Origin: Mucilaginibacter sp. KACC 22063
Lineage (GTDB): Bacteria > Bacteroidota > Bacteroidia > Sphingobacteriales > Sphingobacteriaceae
Reading direction: 5' to 3'
Assembly: GCF_028736115.1 (NCBI RefSeq)
Contig: NZ_CP117877.1
Coordinates: 682,001-746,000 of the forward strand
DNA length: 64,000 nucleotides
Positions 16,915 through 26,900 of this stretch are shown here, piece by piece. Under the pieces are notes generated by a model, which ran no database searches, was not told the DNA's origin, and worked only from the letters and a program-made list of their open reading frames with translations. Position 1 is the first letter of the stretch, and each line of letters begins with the position of its first letter. The position numbers were made by a program, and so were the translations under genes.

Positions 16915-17664
16915 TTAACCTAATCTCGAAGTAAAGTATTTATAGTCGTTGAGTACCATTTCTAAAAACTGATAATCATTTACGTTTTCAGGTAAGGGGA
17001 TGTTTAAAAACTGCCTTATACGCAACGCTAATTTGTAAACCAGCATATTATTACGGGTGTAGTTAAAGTTTTTAATCACATCATGGATCAATACGATATC
17101 GCTATCGTTTAACTGTGCAACAGCAGGAAACTTCGCCTCGTAACCTTCGGTTAAAGTTGGCGCAAAAACAAGTTCTTCAAAACGCGATGCAGGCGCTGTT
17201 TTAACTACACCGGTACCAGCTACAAAATCACCGATGCGCTGCCTTTTTTCTGTAAGTGCCATGCAGATCACTGCTCCGCCGCCAAATGTAATTGTAAAAT
17301 CAACAATGCGAAAAATCCAGCGGAGTAAATACTGGCCTACTTTAGGTCTTCCACCGTTAAGGCTGATTACCTTTATTTTCAGGCCACGCTTACCAATGGT
17401 TTGCCCGTTGAAGAAAACTTCGCATATAAAATCATAAAATACGCAAAGTAGTAGCCAGATCAGTACAATAAATACAATTTCATATTGGTTATTTACACCA
17501 AAGCTATTTGCGCCATAAAAAATGAAATAAACAACAAATATGAAAAAGTATAAGCCTATGAAAATGGCATAGTCAATAATACGGGCCAGAAAGCGGTCGC
17601 CAAAGCCTGCCAGTTCATAATCAATATCTATATTTTGCGATGTCGTGATACGGATGGTATGCAT
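16915..17664 (-). CDS. RDD-family membrane protein
   Basis: 249 residues. The RDD signature is seen as GFGDRFLARIIDYAIF at the N-terminus; helices at ~30-50 and ~58-78; NGQTIGKRGLKIKVI, then a third helix with GGGAVICMAL and RIGDFVAGT. The C-terminal ~90 residues are soluble. In Bacteroidota this gene commonly stands divergent to the SpoIIM/DUF4129/DUF58 operon, as here (87-base gap). Confidence 0.9.
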   Translation of the reverse strand: MHTIRITTSQNIDIDYELAGFGDRFLARIIDYAIFIGLYFFIFVVYFIFYGANSFGVNNQYEIVFIVLIWLLLCVFYDFICEVFFNGQTIGKRGLKIKVISLNGGRPKVGQYLLRWIFRIVDFTITFGGGAVICMALTEKRQRIGDFVAGTGVVKTAPASRFEELVFAPTLTEGYEAKFPAVAQLNDSDIVLIHDVIKNFNYTRNNMLVYKLALRIRQFLNIPLPENVNDYQFLEMVLNDYKYFTSRLG

Positions 17665-17751
17665 ACTTAAACAAATATATATTTAGCAATGTTGTTTTGG
17701 TATAATGCTGAAAATATTTTTTATTATAGCGAATAAATTATCACAGTAAAT

Positions 17752-18723
17752 ATGCGTGAGGCACTGTTTATAAAACAAAACGCAGAGCGATGGAAACAAT
17801 ACGAAACCGAACCGACTAAAAACCCGGATGAAGTTGCCGAACGTTTTGTTGCCATAACTGATGATTTGTCTTACGCTAAAACTTTCTATCCCAACTCAAA
17901 AACGATAAGCTATCTTAACAAAATAGCTTCGGGGTTTCATCAGTCTATTTACCGTAATAAAAAAGAAAGTACGAACCGCTTTGCACAATTCTGGCGGTTT
18001 GAGCTGCCCTTGCTCTTTTATAAGCATCGTTTTAAGATATTGTACTCCTTTTTGTTTTTTGTGGTGTCAATGCTTATTGGCATTATATCCGCAAAATATG
18101 ACAATGCTTTTGTGCGATTGGTAATGGGCGATGCTTATGTGAACATGACGAACGATAACATTGCCAAGGGCGACCCTTTTGGCGTATATAAGCATGAAGG
18201 CGAGATCGAGATGTTTTTCCAGATAGCGGGCAACAACCTTTATGTTACCGTTGCCACCTTCGTAATGGGCTTATTCCTTTCTGTAGGAACTGTTGTGGCA
18301 TTGTTCAGAAACGGCATAATGCTGGGTGCCTTCGAGTATTTCTTTTTAAGCAAGGGATTTGGCTTAAAATCCATCCTGGTAATATGGATACATGGCACCC
18401 TTGAAATTTCAAGTATCATTATTGCAGGCGGGGCAGGTTTGGTTTTTGGCAACAGTATTTTATTTCCTAAAACATTTAGCCGCTTTGTTTCATTAAAAAA
18501 AGGAGTAATGGAAGGGCTTAAAATAACCATCGGTATATTACCGATTATAGTAGTAGCCGCCATTTTTGAAAGCTTTGTTACCCGCCATACCGAAATGCCT
18601 GCCTGGTTAAGTGTTTGTATACTTGCCGGCTCGCTTGCCTTTATTTTATGGTATGTTGTTATTTATCCGATGCGTTTGGCACGCAACCTAAATCTTTTAA
18701 AACCTGATGCGACCGAAAATTGA
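17752..18723 (+). CDS. Stage II sporulation protein M-like membrane protein
   Basis: 323 residues. The N-terminal ~90 residues are soluble (MREALFIKQNAERWKQYE), followed by about five membrane helices with the SpoIIM pattern NNLYVTVATFVMGLFLSVG, RNGIMLGAF, VIWIHGTLEISSIIIAGGAG. In non-sporulating Bacteroidota its role is unknown. First gene of a six-gene operon; its end overlaps the next gene by 17 bases. Confidence 0.9.
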   Translation: MREALFIKQNAERWKQYETEPTKNPDEVAERFVAITDDLSYAKTFYPNSKTISYLNKIASGFHQSIYRNKKESTNRFAQFWRFELPLLFYKHRFKILYSFLFFVVSMLIGIISAKYDNAFVRLVMGDAYVNMTNDNIAKGDPFGVYKHEGEIEMFFQIAGNNLYVTVATFVMGLFLSVGTVVALFRNGIMLGAFEYFFLSKGFGLKSILVIWIHGTLEISSIIIAGGAGLVFGNSILFPKTFSRFVSLKKGVMEGLKITIGILPIIVVAAIFESFVTRHTEMPAWLSVCILAGSLAFILWYVVIYPMRLARNLNLLKPDATEN

Positions 18724-19561
18724 ATTTGAGCAGATCCGAGACCTTGATGAAGTAGTAAGTGACTCCATCGTGTTTTTTAAACAGAATTTTAAACCGTTAC
18801 TAAAAGTATATTTTTCTATTTGTGGCTTCTTTTTATTTGTAAGCCTTGTTTTAGGTGTTATTAATATCCTGGAGATGCGTGTAAGGCTTGAAGAAGGAAC
18901 ATCTGTATTTAGTATAGCCTACTTTTTGTCGACGTTTTTTAATTTTATAAGCGTCAGCATGACGGTAACCACTATCTTATCCTATCTTACCCTGTACCGA
19001 AAAAATGGCAATGAAGCGCCAACAGTTCAGGAAGTATGGGCTTACGTAAAATCGCACATTATTAAAATATTTGCTGCAAATGTTATTATAGCTATCATCG
19101 TAGCTATTGCGTTTGTTTTTTGCATACTGCCGGGCTTGTATTTTTTACCTGTGCTATCCTTAATTTTACCCATTATGATGATGGAAGAAGCGCGCTTCGG
19201 CTATGCTTTTGACAGGTGCTTTAAACTGGTAAAAGGCCATTGGTGGCAGGTATTCGGCAGCTTATTTTTGGTGACTATCGTATTGTCTGCATTTTCATTG
19301 GCCTTTATGGTACCGGCTGGCTTAATTACCGAGGTCTACGCGCTTATTACAGGTGGCAGCTTTGCCAAAATATACCAGATTCCTGTATTGATTTCTTCTG
19401 TTTGCGTACAGGTGCTGTATGCCTTACCCATCATAGCCCTAACGCTAAACTATTTTAGCCTTATTGAGCAAAAAGAAGGATCGAGCCTGATGCGTCGCAT
19501 TGAAATGCTGGGAACTACAGGTAAGAGTAATAATGACCATTTGGCCACCGAAGAATATTAA
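18707..19561 (+). CDS. Multi-helix membrane protein of the SpoIIM/DUF58 operon
   Basis: 284 residues, about six membrane helices, with an N-terminal FEQIRDLDEVVSDSIVFF and the central FCILPGLYFLPVLSLILP, then EARFGYAFDRCFKLVKGHWW. This layout resembles membrane domains found with glycerophosphodiester phosphodiesterases, but no enzyme domain is attached. Overlaps the SpoIIM-like gene by 17 bases and ends 3 bases before the DUF4129 gene. Confidence 0.85.
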   Translation: MRPKIEFEQIRDLDEVVSDSIVFFKQNFKPLLKVYFSICGFFLFVSLVLGVINILEMRVRLEEGTSVFSIAYFLSTFFNFISVSMTVTTILSYLTLYRKNGNEAPTVQEVWAYVKSHIIKIFAANVIIAIIVAIAFVFCILPGLYFLPVLSLILPIMMMEEARFGYAFDRCFKLVKGHWWQVFGSLFLVTIVLSAFSLAFMVPAGLITEVYALITGGSFAKIYQIPVLISSVCVQVLYALPIIALTLNYFSLIEQKEGSSLMRRIEMLGTTGKSNNDHLATEEY

Positions 19562-19564
19562 CTG

Positions 19565-20293
19565 ATGGCAGCTTCAAAAGTGATTATAGATACAGTGGCA
19601 ACCCATACCAAGCCTGTGGCAAATGGGGTGAAGCATGCTGTTCATTATTTGCTGAAAGTTGATACCTCCAATGTTAACATCAGGAAGTTTAATGATGCTG
19701 CTTTAAAAAGGCTGTTGGATAATCCGGCTTTTGATTACTACCGCGAAAACAACATCCATAAATTAAGCCTTTGGGATCGTTTCTGGCGCTGGTTCTGGAC
19801 CATGGTCGAAAGCATTATGCGGATGTTCTCGCCGTCATCGGGCAATTGGGTTTCTACTGTTATATGGATTGGTGTAGGTGGTGTTGTTATCTTTCTGATC
19901 ATCAAGTTTGTGTTACAGGGTTCGGGTGGGCTTTTCAGTAAACCTTCTGCTGAAATTGAAGGATTAGAAGGCCTTATCAACGAAAACATCCACGAGATCA
20001 GTTTTGACGAAGAGATAAACAATGCAGTTGCCGCGGGCAATTACCGTTTGGCCGTAAGGCTGCTTTACCTGCGCACCTTAAAGCAACTGGATGATGCCGG
20101 GCTGATCAACTGGCGTATAGAGAAAACCAATGCGGCTTACCTGCGGGAGCTTACAGACACCGAGAAACGCCAGCAGTTTGGCACCATCACCCGGCAGTTT
20201 GAATATGTATGGTACGGTAATTTCCCGATAGACGGTAGTGCATTTAACAGCATTAATGCTTTGTTTAACCATTTTAAACAAAACATTAAATGA
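19565..20293 (+). CDS. DUF4129 membrane protein
   Basis: 242 residues. A soluble N-terminus with KRLLDNPAFDYYRE, one membrane helix (~98-118) and a C-terminal domain typical of DUF4129: AVAAGNYRLAVRLLYLRTL, LDDAGLINWRIEKTN, then FEYVWYGNFPIDG. Overlaps the next start by 4 bases (ATGA), so translation is coupled. Part of the MoxR/DUF58 operon. Confidence 0.9.
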   Translation: MAASKVIIDTVATHTKPVANGVKHAVHYLLKVDTSNVNIRKFNDAALKRLLDNPAFDYYRENNIHKLSLWDRFWRWFWTMVESIMRMFSPSSGNWVSTVIWIGVGGVVIFLIIKFVLQGSGGLFSKPSAEIEGLEGLINENIHEISFDEEINNAVAAGNYRLAVRLLYLRTLKQLDDAGLINWRIEKTNAAYLRELTDTEKRQQFGTITRQFEYVWYGNFPIDGSAFNSINALFNHFKQNIK

Positions 20294-21456
20294 AAGACCT
20301 GAAGATTTACATATTCATAGCCTCTATTTTGCTGGTGGTTTATATCATGGCCCAGTATAACAAGCCGCAACCGCTTGACTGGACAGAGACCTACCGCGAT
20401 AACGATAAAATGCCTTTTGGCACTTATATACTGCATGACAGGTTAGCAGATGTTTTCCCGGGCGCACAGGTGGTAGATTACCGCGAACCAGCATACAATA
20501 CCATAGTTGATAATGGTAGCCGCAAAGCTGCCTATGTGATCATTTGCGAATCGACCGTGATCAATGAATACGATTTTAATAAGCTGTCGAAGTTTATTAA
20601 ACAAGGTAACAACGTATTTATCGCAGCATCAAACTTTGGGCAATACCTGGAGAAGAAGCTGAAATTTAAAACAGGCTGGGTATTTGACAAAACCAATGCA
20701 TTAACTTTCAGCAATAAAAAACTGGGCGATGAAGTTTTTCCGACTGATAAAAACAGCGGCAGTGGCTTCTTCCGCGAAATAGATACGGCATCAACCATTG
20801 TGCTGGGCAAAAACCAAAAGGATGATGCCAATTTTATTAAATTCAGTTTAGGTAAAGGTGCGCTTTACCTAAACACTAACCCGCTTTTGTTTACCAACTA
20901 TAACTTACTACAGCCAAAAGGTGCTAAATATGCAGGTACGGCATTATCATACATGCAACCCGCCAGGTGGGTGCTATGGGATCAGTACTATACCCAGGGT
21001 AGGGCTGGCGATGAGTCGCTGATGCGCGTATTCCTGCGTAATACACAGCTTAAATGGGCGTTTTACATCGCAGTTTTTAGCTTGCTCATTTTTATTGCTT
21101 ATGAAATTAAGCGCAGGCAAAGGATTATTCCGGTAATAGAACCGCTTACCAATACAACTGTAGAATTTACAAAAACAGTTGGCATGGTGTATTATGAGCA
21201 GCGCGATAACTCAAACATCGCGCAAAAGAAAGCCACCTATTTCCTTGAATACGTCCGCACGCATTACTACCTGAAAACTACCGTACTTAATGATGAATTT
21301 ACCATTGCATTAACGCAAAAAAGCGGTGCGGAAAGTGCTTTGGTAAAAAGGCTGATTGCACAGATCATTTTAATTAAAAACAACCAGTCGGTAAGCGACA
21401 GTGAATTGATAGAACTTAACCAAAATATAGAAAAATTTTATAGCCAGTCCAGATAA
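20290..21456 (+). CDS. DUF4350 membrane protein
   Basis: 388 residues. An N-terminal helix (~7-21), an extracytoplasmic domain with MPFGTYILHDRLADVFPG and IAASNFGQYLEKKL (a type-1 glutamine-amidotransferase-like fold without a catalytic Cys that I can see), a second helix at ~258-275, and a cytoplasmic helical tail. This is the usual DUF4350 layout, and the gene is regularly placed between DUF4129 and MoxR as here. Confidence 0.85.
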   Translation: MKDLKIYIFIASILLVVYIMAQYNKPQPLDWTETYRDNDKMPFGTYILHDRLADVFPGAQVVDYREPAYNTIVDNGSRKAAYVIICESTVINEYDFNKLSKFIKQGNNVFIAASNFGQYLEKKLKFKTGWVFDKTNALTFSNKKLGDEVFPTDKNSGSGFFREIDTASTIVLGKNQKDDANFIKFSLGKGALYLNTNPLLFTNYNLLQPKGAKYAGTALSYMQPARWVLWDQYYTQGRAGDESLMRVFLRNTQLKWAFYIAVFSLLIFIAYEIKRRQRIIPVIEPLTNTTVEFTKTVGMVYYEQRDNSNIAQKKATYFLEYVRTHYYLKTTVLNDEFTIALTQKSGAESALVKRLIAQIILIKNNQSVSDSELIELNQNIEKFYSQSR

Positions 21457-21457
21457 T

Positions 21458-22438
21458 ATGGAAGAACAGGATTTTTTTGAACAACGTACCGACCTTAGCG
21501 CATTAAGCAATGCGGTTACACAAATAAAGGATAACCTTGCAAAGGTGATAGTTGGCCAGCACGATACCATTGACCTGCTGATTGCAGGCATACTTGCCGA
21601 TGGCCACATCTTAATTGAAGGCGTACCCGGAATTGCAAAAACATTAACAGCTAAGCTGATTGCAAAAAGTATAGATGCACAGTTTTCGCGCATACAGTTT
21701 ACGCCCGACCTGATGCCGTCAGACGTTTTGGGAACTTCGATATTCAACCCTAAAACCACAGAATTTGAATTTAAGCAAGGCCCTGTTTTCGGTAACATCA
21801 TTCTTATCGATGAGATCAACCGTGCGCCTGCAAAAACACAGGCTGCTTTGTTTGAGGTAATGGAAGAGCGCCAGATCACCATGGATGGGCATACTTATCC
21901 AATGCACGAGCCATTTATTGTATTGGCTACCCAAAACCCGGTTGACCAGGAAGGTACTTATCGCCTGCCCGAAGCACAGCTCGATCGCTTTTTATTTAAA
22001 ATTGAAGTGAAATATCCGTCTCTTGAGGAAGAGATCGCCATACTTACCCAACAGCATCAGCACAAAAGCACAGATCAGTTAGCAGAGATCGCAGCTGTAC
22101 TTTCATCGCAACAGGTGATAGAGCTGCGTAAACAGGTTAAAAATCTGCATGTAGAGCCTAAGCTTTTAGAGTTTGTAGCCAAAGTGATTCAGGAAACGCG
22201 TACCAACAGTTCATTGTATTTAGGCGGATCGCCACGTGCTTCATTAGCTATTGTTAATGCTGCCAAGGCAATTGCTGCTATCAGCGGCCGCGACTTTGTT
22301 ACCCCAGATGATATCATACAAGTTACCCCGGCCGTTTTAAGGCACCGCATTATGCTTACGCCTGAAAAAGAAATGGAAGGTGTTGCACCGGATGAGGTAG
22401 TGGCACAAATATTTCAAAAAATAGAAATACCAAGATAG
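21458..22438 (+). CDS. MoxR-family AAA+ ATPase
   Basis: 326 residues. Walker A EGVPGIAKT (54-62), Walker B with ILIDEINRAPAKTQAAL, sensor 1 in FIVLATQNPVDQEGTY, and arginine-finger region LPEAQLDRFLFK: a complete MoxR ATPase. MoxR proteins act as chaperones that, with VWA or DUF58 proteins, mature or remodel protein complexes. Overlaps the DUF58 start by one base, indicating a fixed functional pair. Confidence 0.95.
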   Translation: MEEQDFFEQRTDLSALSNAVTQIKDNLAKVIVGQHDTIDLLIAGILADGHILIEGVPGIAKTLTAKLIAKSIDAQFSRIQFTPDLMPSDVLGTSIFNPKTTEFEFKQGPVFGNIILIDEINRAPAKTQAALFEVMEERQITMDGHTYPMHEPFIVLATQNPVDQEGTYRLPEAQLDRFLFKIEVKYPSLEEEIAILTQQHQHKSTDQLAEIAAVLSSQQVIELRKQVKNLHVEPKLLEFVAKVIQETRTNSSLYLGGSPRASLAIVNAAKAIAAISGRDFVTPDDIIQVTPAVLRHRIMLTPEKEMEGVAPDEVVAQIFQKIEIPR

Positions 22439-23784
22439 TGAAGGCATTTTTCAGCAACTTCTATAAGAACCTGTTTTTATCGCGCCGCTTATTTGCAGGC
22501 CTGGGCGTTGCTGTGTTTCTGTTTCTGCTGGCTTTCTTTTTTCCGTGGCTCAGCATTTTGCCTTATGCTTTTTTTGTTGTGCTTATTGCCATTTTACTGG
22601 CTGACATCATCCTGCTTTACAGGCAGAAGGATGGTATAGTTGCTTTAAGGCAGGCACCTGAGCGTTTAAGTAATGGCGATGAGAACGAGATTAATATCAA
22701 GGTAGAAAACCGTTATGCGTTTAAAGCTGGAGTAGGGATCATAGATGAAATCCCTTTTCAGTTTCAAAAACGCGATGTATGGTTTGATATTAAGCTTGAT
22801 CCAAGGCAACAACAGAAAGTTACTTATCATTTACGCCCAACCAAGCGCGGCGAATATGAATTTGGCGATCTGCAGGTTTATGTGCATTCGTTTTTGAACC
22901 TGGTAAGCCGCAGGTATGTATTTAAGCAGGCACAAACATTGCCCGTTTATCCTTCGTTTTTACAAATGCGCAAGTATGAGCTCATGGCAATCTCAAACCG
23001 CCTTAGCGAGGTAGGTATTAAGCGTATCCGTCGCCTGGGTAACAGCATGGAGTTTGAGCAGATCAAAAACTATGTACAGGGCGATGATTACCGCACCATT
23101 AACTGGAAGGCTACAGCGCGTACCGGAGACTTTATGGTGAACTCTTACATCGAGGAAAAGTCGCAGCATGTATACTGTGTGATTGATAAATCGAGGGTAA
23201 TGAAAATGCCCTTCGAGGGCTTAAGCCTGCTGGATTATGCCATCAACGCCAGCCTTGTATTATCAAGCGTGGCCATGTACAAGCAAGACAAGGCCGGGCT
23301 GATCACCATTTCAGATAAACGCGGTGCTGTTATTCCGGCAGATAACCGCCCTACCCAGTTAAACAAGATTATGGAAGTACTGTACCGTGAAAAAACGCGC
23401 TACATGGAAACCAACATCGAGCTGCTTTACAATACCATCAGAAACACTTTAAAGCAACGTAGCTTGGTAGTATACTTCACCAACATTGAAAGCCTTTCGG
23501 CTTTGAGAAGGCAGCTTCCGTTTTTCAAACAGATTGCCCGCTTTCACAAGCTATTGGTAGTGTTTTTTGAGAATACAGAGTTAAAGTCGCTGGGCGAACA
23601 AGCGGCCACAGATGTAGAGAACATCTATATTAAAACCATTGCCGAAAAGTTTGTGTACGAGAAAAAGCTGATTGTAAAGGAACTAAGCGCTCAGGGCATA
23701 CAATCAATTTTAACAGCCCCTCAAAACCTCACAGTCAACACCATCAACACTTATTTCCAGCTAAAGGCCTCGCAAAAGATCTAA
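22438..23784 (+). CDS. DUF58 / VWA-like membrane protein
   Basis: 448 residues from a GTG start at 22438 that overlaps the MoxR stop. Two N-terminal helices (~17-33, ~38-58), a beta-rich domain, then the DUF58 core RRLGNSMEFEQIKNYVQGDD, RTINWKATARTGDFMVN, and a VWA-like half with VYCVIDKSRVM and VVYFTNIESL. It is the usual partner of MoxR. Last gene of the operon. Confidence 0.93.
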   Translation: MKAFFSNFYKNLFLSRRLFAGLGVAVFLFLLAFFFPWLSILPYAFFVVLIAILLADIILLYRQKDGIVALRQAPERLSNGDENEINIKVENRYAFKAGVGIIDEIPFQFQKRDVWFDIKLDPRQQQKVTYHLRPTKRGEYEFGDLQVYVHSFLNLVSRRYVFKQAQTLPVYPSFLQMRKYELMAISNRLSEVGIKRIRRLGNSMEFEQIKNYVQGDDYRTINWKATARTGDFMVNSYIEEKSQHVYCVIDKSRVMKMPFEGLSLLDYAINASLVLSSVAMYKQDKAGLITISDKRGAVIPADNRPTQLNKIMEVLYREKTRYMETNIELLYNTIRNTLKQRSLVVYFTNIESLSALRRQLPFFKQIARFHKLLVVFFENTELKSLGEQAATDVENIYIKTIAEKFVYEKKLIVKELSAQGIQSILTAPQNLTVNTINTYFQLKASQKI

Positions 23785-23791
23785 ACTAAGC

Positions 23792-23938
23792 TTAATGTTT
23801 TTCTTCAGGATGCTCATCATGCGGAAAGCGGGCGCCTCTGTCGGTGTGGCGGCCTTGTGCATCTCGAGATACAAAACAGCTGCTCATAGTCCCTGTCAAT
23901 ACTAATATGAATACAAAAGCGAATAGTCTGTTTTTCAT
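23792..23938 (-). CDS. Small predicted lipoprotein
   Basis: 48 residues from the ATG at 23938. Signal with lipobox (MKNRLFAFVFILVLTGTMSSC) leaves a mature peptide of about 28 residues, rich in His, Arg and Asp (HTDRGARFPHDEHPEEKH). Similar tiny His-rich lipoproteins are common in Sphingobacteriaceae; function unknown. A longer frame begins upstream at 24019 but has no leader quality. Confidence 0.6.
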   Translation of the reverse strand: MKNRLFAFVFILVLTGTMSSCFVSRDAQGRHTDRGARFPHDEHPEEKH

Positions 23939-24001
23939 GGCATGGGTATTTATGTAAATATAACGTTTACGGTTAATGCTTCTAAAAGATATTGGCTTTA
24001 A

Positions 24002-24037
24002 ATAACAAAGGCTGCGCACAAGCGCAGCCTTTGTTAT
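24002..24037 (-). terminator. Hairpin terminator after the DUF4397 gene
   Basis: A perfect 16-bp stem (left arm ATAACAAAGGCTGCGC) with a 4-base loop, 16 bases past the stop of the DUF4397 lipoprotein gene on the minus strand. The T run is short. Confidence 0.75.
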
Positions 24038-24052
24038 GATGTAAGTATTTGC

Positions 24053-24766
24053 TTAATAATAGTAAACGTTGTTTTGTATGCGTGTGCTTAGTTTAGTTTG
24101 GTCGGTTGCGCCTGCAATACCCTGTACCCAAATAGTGTAAACAGAACCACTGCGTAAAGTAAGGCTTGGCAAGGTTGATATTACATTGGCTGTGCCTGCA
24201 TTACGAACCTCAAATGTATAAGCTTTATCGCCCTGAACCGGAACAAATGAAGAAACTGTACGGTAAGCTTTATTGGTAGCCACAACGTTTCCGCCGGTAA
24301 TGGCCAGGTCTGTAGCACCGGCATTAGGGCTAAGGTTTACAAAGCGTACAGTTGCCATACCGGTTGCCGGGCGTGCAATTGAATCAACAGTGATTAGGTA
24401 ATCAGCTTTGGCTGCCACGTTTGAGATAAAAACAGAATAACCTGTATTGGCTTTAAAGGTGGTGGTATCTGATTTTACTTTTGTGGTAGTGCCGCTCGAT
24501 GTGAAAGTAAAGGTGCGTTTGCCGGTATAAACATTAATATAATCCATGCTGGTACCTGTTGCTATCGGTTGGTTATTTCCCCGGTTCTGGTCAAGGTAAA
24601 AATCTGCAGCTGCCAGGTCGGGCACTGCATTAATGGCTGAAACAAGTGCAACTGATGGTTGTACATAATCATCGTGATGGTCTTTTAAGCATGAGCTTAA
24701 AGAAATGGTTAGCAAACACATCATCCCGAAAATGCCTGCCCGTCTTTTAAATAACTGTTGTATCAT
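24053..24766 (-). CDS. DUF4397 lipoprotein
   Basis: 237 residues. Lipobox signal (GIFGMMCLLTISLSSC) and two beta-sandwich repeats of the DUF4397 type: SAINAVPDLAAADFYLD with GKRTFTFTSSG, then VRFVNLSPNAGATDLAI with YTFEVRN and SVYTIWVQGIAG. Cell-surface or periplasmic, lipid anchored; members may bind carbohydrate or protein, role unknown. Confidence 0.9.
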   Translation of the reverse strand: MIQQLFKRRAGIFGMMCLLTISLSSCLKDHHDDYVQPSVALVSAINAVPDLAAADFYLDQNRGNNQPIATGTSMDYINVYTGKRTFTFTSSGTTTKVKSDTTTFKANTGYSVFISNVAAKADYLITVDSIARPATGMATVRFVNLSPNAGATDLAITGGNVVATNKAYRTVSSFVPVQGDKAYTFEVRNAGTANVISTLPSLTLRSGSVYTIWVQGIAGATDQTKLSTRIQNNVYYY

Positions 24767-24907
24767 GTGTGTAGTGTGTAATTGTTAACCATTACGACCG
24801 TTTTTAGGCAAACGCTACTCTATAGTTGAAATTTTTTTCATGTAGTTGAGCTGTTATTGTTAGTGCAGTGCAAATGAACCGCAGCCTTTTTTATAGGTTT
24901 GCTGCAA

Positions 24908-25591
24908 ATGAAGCACACTTTAGATAATCCGGCATGGCATGCACTTACATCAGGCAACAGCAATCTGGCGCTTGGCAGTAACACTGTAAAGTTTTTTGAC
25001 AGCGAGGTATCGCCTTTTGCAGGGATGGTTGAAAACACTCAGGAATATTTTTCTGAATTATTTGAGCTGATCCCGGCCAATCGCCCTGTGCTGTTGATGT
25101 CGACAACCAAAATGGAACTTTACGGCGACTGGAAACTGTTGGGCACTGTTGAAGGCTTACAAATGATACATGAAACTGATGAATTACCAGAACTCAACTC
25201 AGATATAATAGTTCCTTTAACCGAGCTGCATGTGCCGCAAATGGTAGAACTGACCAAACTGACAAATCCAGGGCCGTTTGCAAAACGCACTATTGAGTTT
25301 GGACATTACAACGGCGTATTGGAGAGTGACAAATTAGTGGCTATGGCAGGACAACGGTTATACGCTACGCCTTATACGGAAATCAGTGCCGTATGTACCC
25401 ATCCTGATCATTTAGGAAAAGGCTATGCACGTCAATTACTTATTTCACAGGTTAAACGCATGAAAGCCGCCGGCACGATACCTTACCTGCATGTACGTGG
25501 CGATAATGCCCGTGCGATAGCTGTTTACGAGTCATTAGGATTTAAGCGCCGCGCTGATGCCTTTTTCTATGTAGTAATGAAAGAACAGTAG
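24908..25591 (+). CDS. GNAT-family N-acetyltransferase
   Basis: 227 residues from the ATG at 24908 (a TTG nine bases upstream is less likely). The C-terminal half has the GNAT core: EISAVCTHPDHLGKGYARQL (acetyl-CoA pyrophosphate loop) and YLHVRGDNARAIAVYESLGF. The N-terminal half is the extended domain of the FR47-like group. Cytoplasmic; acceptor substrate unknown. Confidence 0.88.
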   Translation: MKHTLDNPAWHALTSGNSNLALGSNTVKFFDSEVSPFAGMVENTQEYFSELFELIPANRPVLLMSTTKMELYGDWKLLGTVEGLQMIHETDELPELNSDIIVPLTELHVPQMVELTKLTNPGPFAKRTIEFGHYNGVLESDKLVAMAGQRLYATPYTEISAVCTHPDHLGKGYARQLLISQVKRMKAAGTIPYLHVRGDNARAIAVYESLGFKRRADAFFYVVMKEQ

Positions 25592-25610
25592 AAGACTGCT
25601 TTCTCATGAT

Positions 25611-26768
25611 TTAAATAATCCGTTTAGTCCCGGGTAGCCATAGTACAATTGCTCCAAGTACAAAACTGCCAATTACTGCTAAGGGGGCAACCAACAAAAG
25701 TTTTAAAGCCGGATCGGCAATCCAGTTGCGAAGGATCAATGCTAATGCGATAAGCACTACTGGATGAAAGATATACACTGCAAAAGCGCGTCTTGACATA
25801 TAGCTTAATAGATATGAAGACGTATTCCACCGCTGTTTACCAATAGCTAAAAAGGCTGTGATAATAGCAAAGCCTATGCACTGTTCCCAAATCGCATAAA
25901 GCAAAGAGAAAACGTTAAAGCCTCCGGAATACCATTCAATAGGGATATTAAGTTTGGTTTTGATCACGTAAAACACCGGGAAGAATAAGAACAACAAAAG
26001 GGCGATCTTTAATGCTTGTTTCCCTGTTTTATAAGTTAGGTGCTTAAGCCATTGGTTTTTTGCAGCCAGTAAACCAATAATAAATAGAGATACATATTGA
26101 GAAAAATACCCTAACTGAAAGCCTAAAGGTTTAAGTACCCAACCAACCGGAAAGATTGTTCTTACAATAAAACTAAGTATGCCTACAATCAATGCGGTTA
26201 GCATTATCGTTTTTATGGTAGGTGCTGGTAGTTGTTTTTTCGTCCATTTGATAAACAGTTTCCCGCACATTACATAAACAATTGTAAATAGTAGCAAGGC
26301 TGCCACAAACCATAGTACCCCGAAATCGATCCAGTCATCGAATGTTGCCAGATATTGATAATAACTGATGGGCTGTTCCTTCCCAAATCTATAGACCAGG
26401 AAACTTAGAAAAGGCGAAAATATAAAGGAATAAAATATTAAAGGAATACCAAGTCTGGTCACTCGGTCGGTGATGAACTTTTGGGTGCCTTTACGATGAT
26501 AGGATGAATAACTAAAGAAGCCTGCCAGCAGAAAGAAGAATCCCATAAAGAAACTCTGATTGATGCTGACAAATAGGGTTAAAGGGATAAGAGCTGCAAT
26601 ATTGGTTGTCGGTTCTTTATAATACCACCCACCGGGCGCACCATAAGTAATGTAGGCATGATGTAAGATAACCAGTATAGTAAGCACTATCCTGATGTTA
26701 TCTACATAAAATAGTTTCTCGTCATTAAGCCGTTGAGCAGGCAGTGGGGATGTTAGTGAAGCAGGCAT
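25611..26768 (-). CDS. Membrane acyltransferase, acyltransferase-3 family
   Basis: 385 residues from the ATG at 26768 (MPASLTSPLPAQ); a frame extended to 26900 adds a non-conserved tail. About ten membrane helices. The family features are YVDNIRIVLTILVILHHAY, with the catalytic-region His, and FFLLAGFFSYSS. Such enzymes move acyl groups to sugars or lipids across the inner membrane. It follows the LytTR regulator gene in the same orientation. Confidence 0.9.
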   Translation of the reverse strand: MPASLTSPLPAQRLNDEKLFYVDNIRIVLTILVILHHAYITYGAPGGWYYKEPTTNIAALIPLTLFVSINQSFFMGFFFLLAGFFSYSSYHRKGTQKFITDRVTRLGIPLIFYSFIFSPFLSFLVYRFGKEQPISYYQYLATFDDWIDFGVLWFVAALLLFTIVYVMCGKLFIKWTKKQLPAPTIKTIMLTALIVGILSFIVRTIFPVGWVLKPLGFQLGYFSQYVSLFIIGLLAAKNQWLKHLTYKTGKQALKIALLLFLFFPVFYVIKTKLNIPIEWYSGGFNVFSLLYAIWEQCIGFAIITAFLAIGKQRWNTSSYLLSYMSRRAFAVYIFHPVVLIALALILRNWIADPALKLLLVAPLAVIGSFVLGAIVLWLPGTKRII

Positions 26769-26900
26769 TTTAGTTTCGTTTTTATACCTCCTTATAAAGC
26801 GTATTAATAATGTCCGGGAGATTATTGGCAAACTTACTATGAACCCTACAACGTTTAAAGGCCATTGTGACCAGCAACAAGACTTTGTGATGAGCAACAA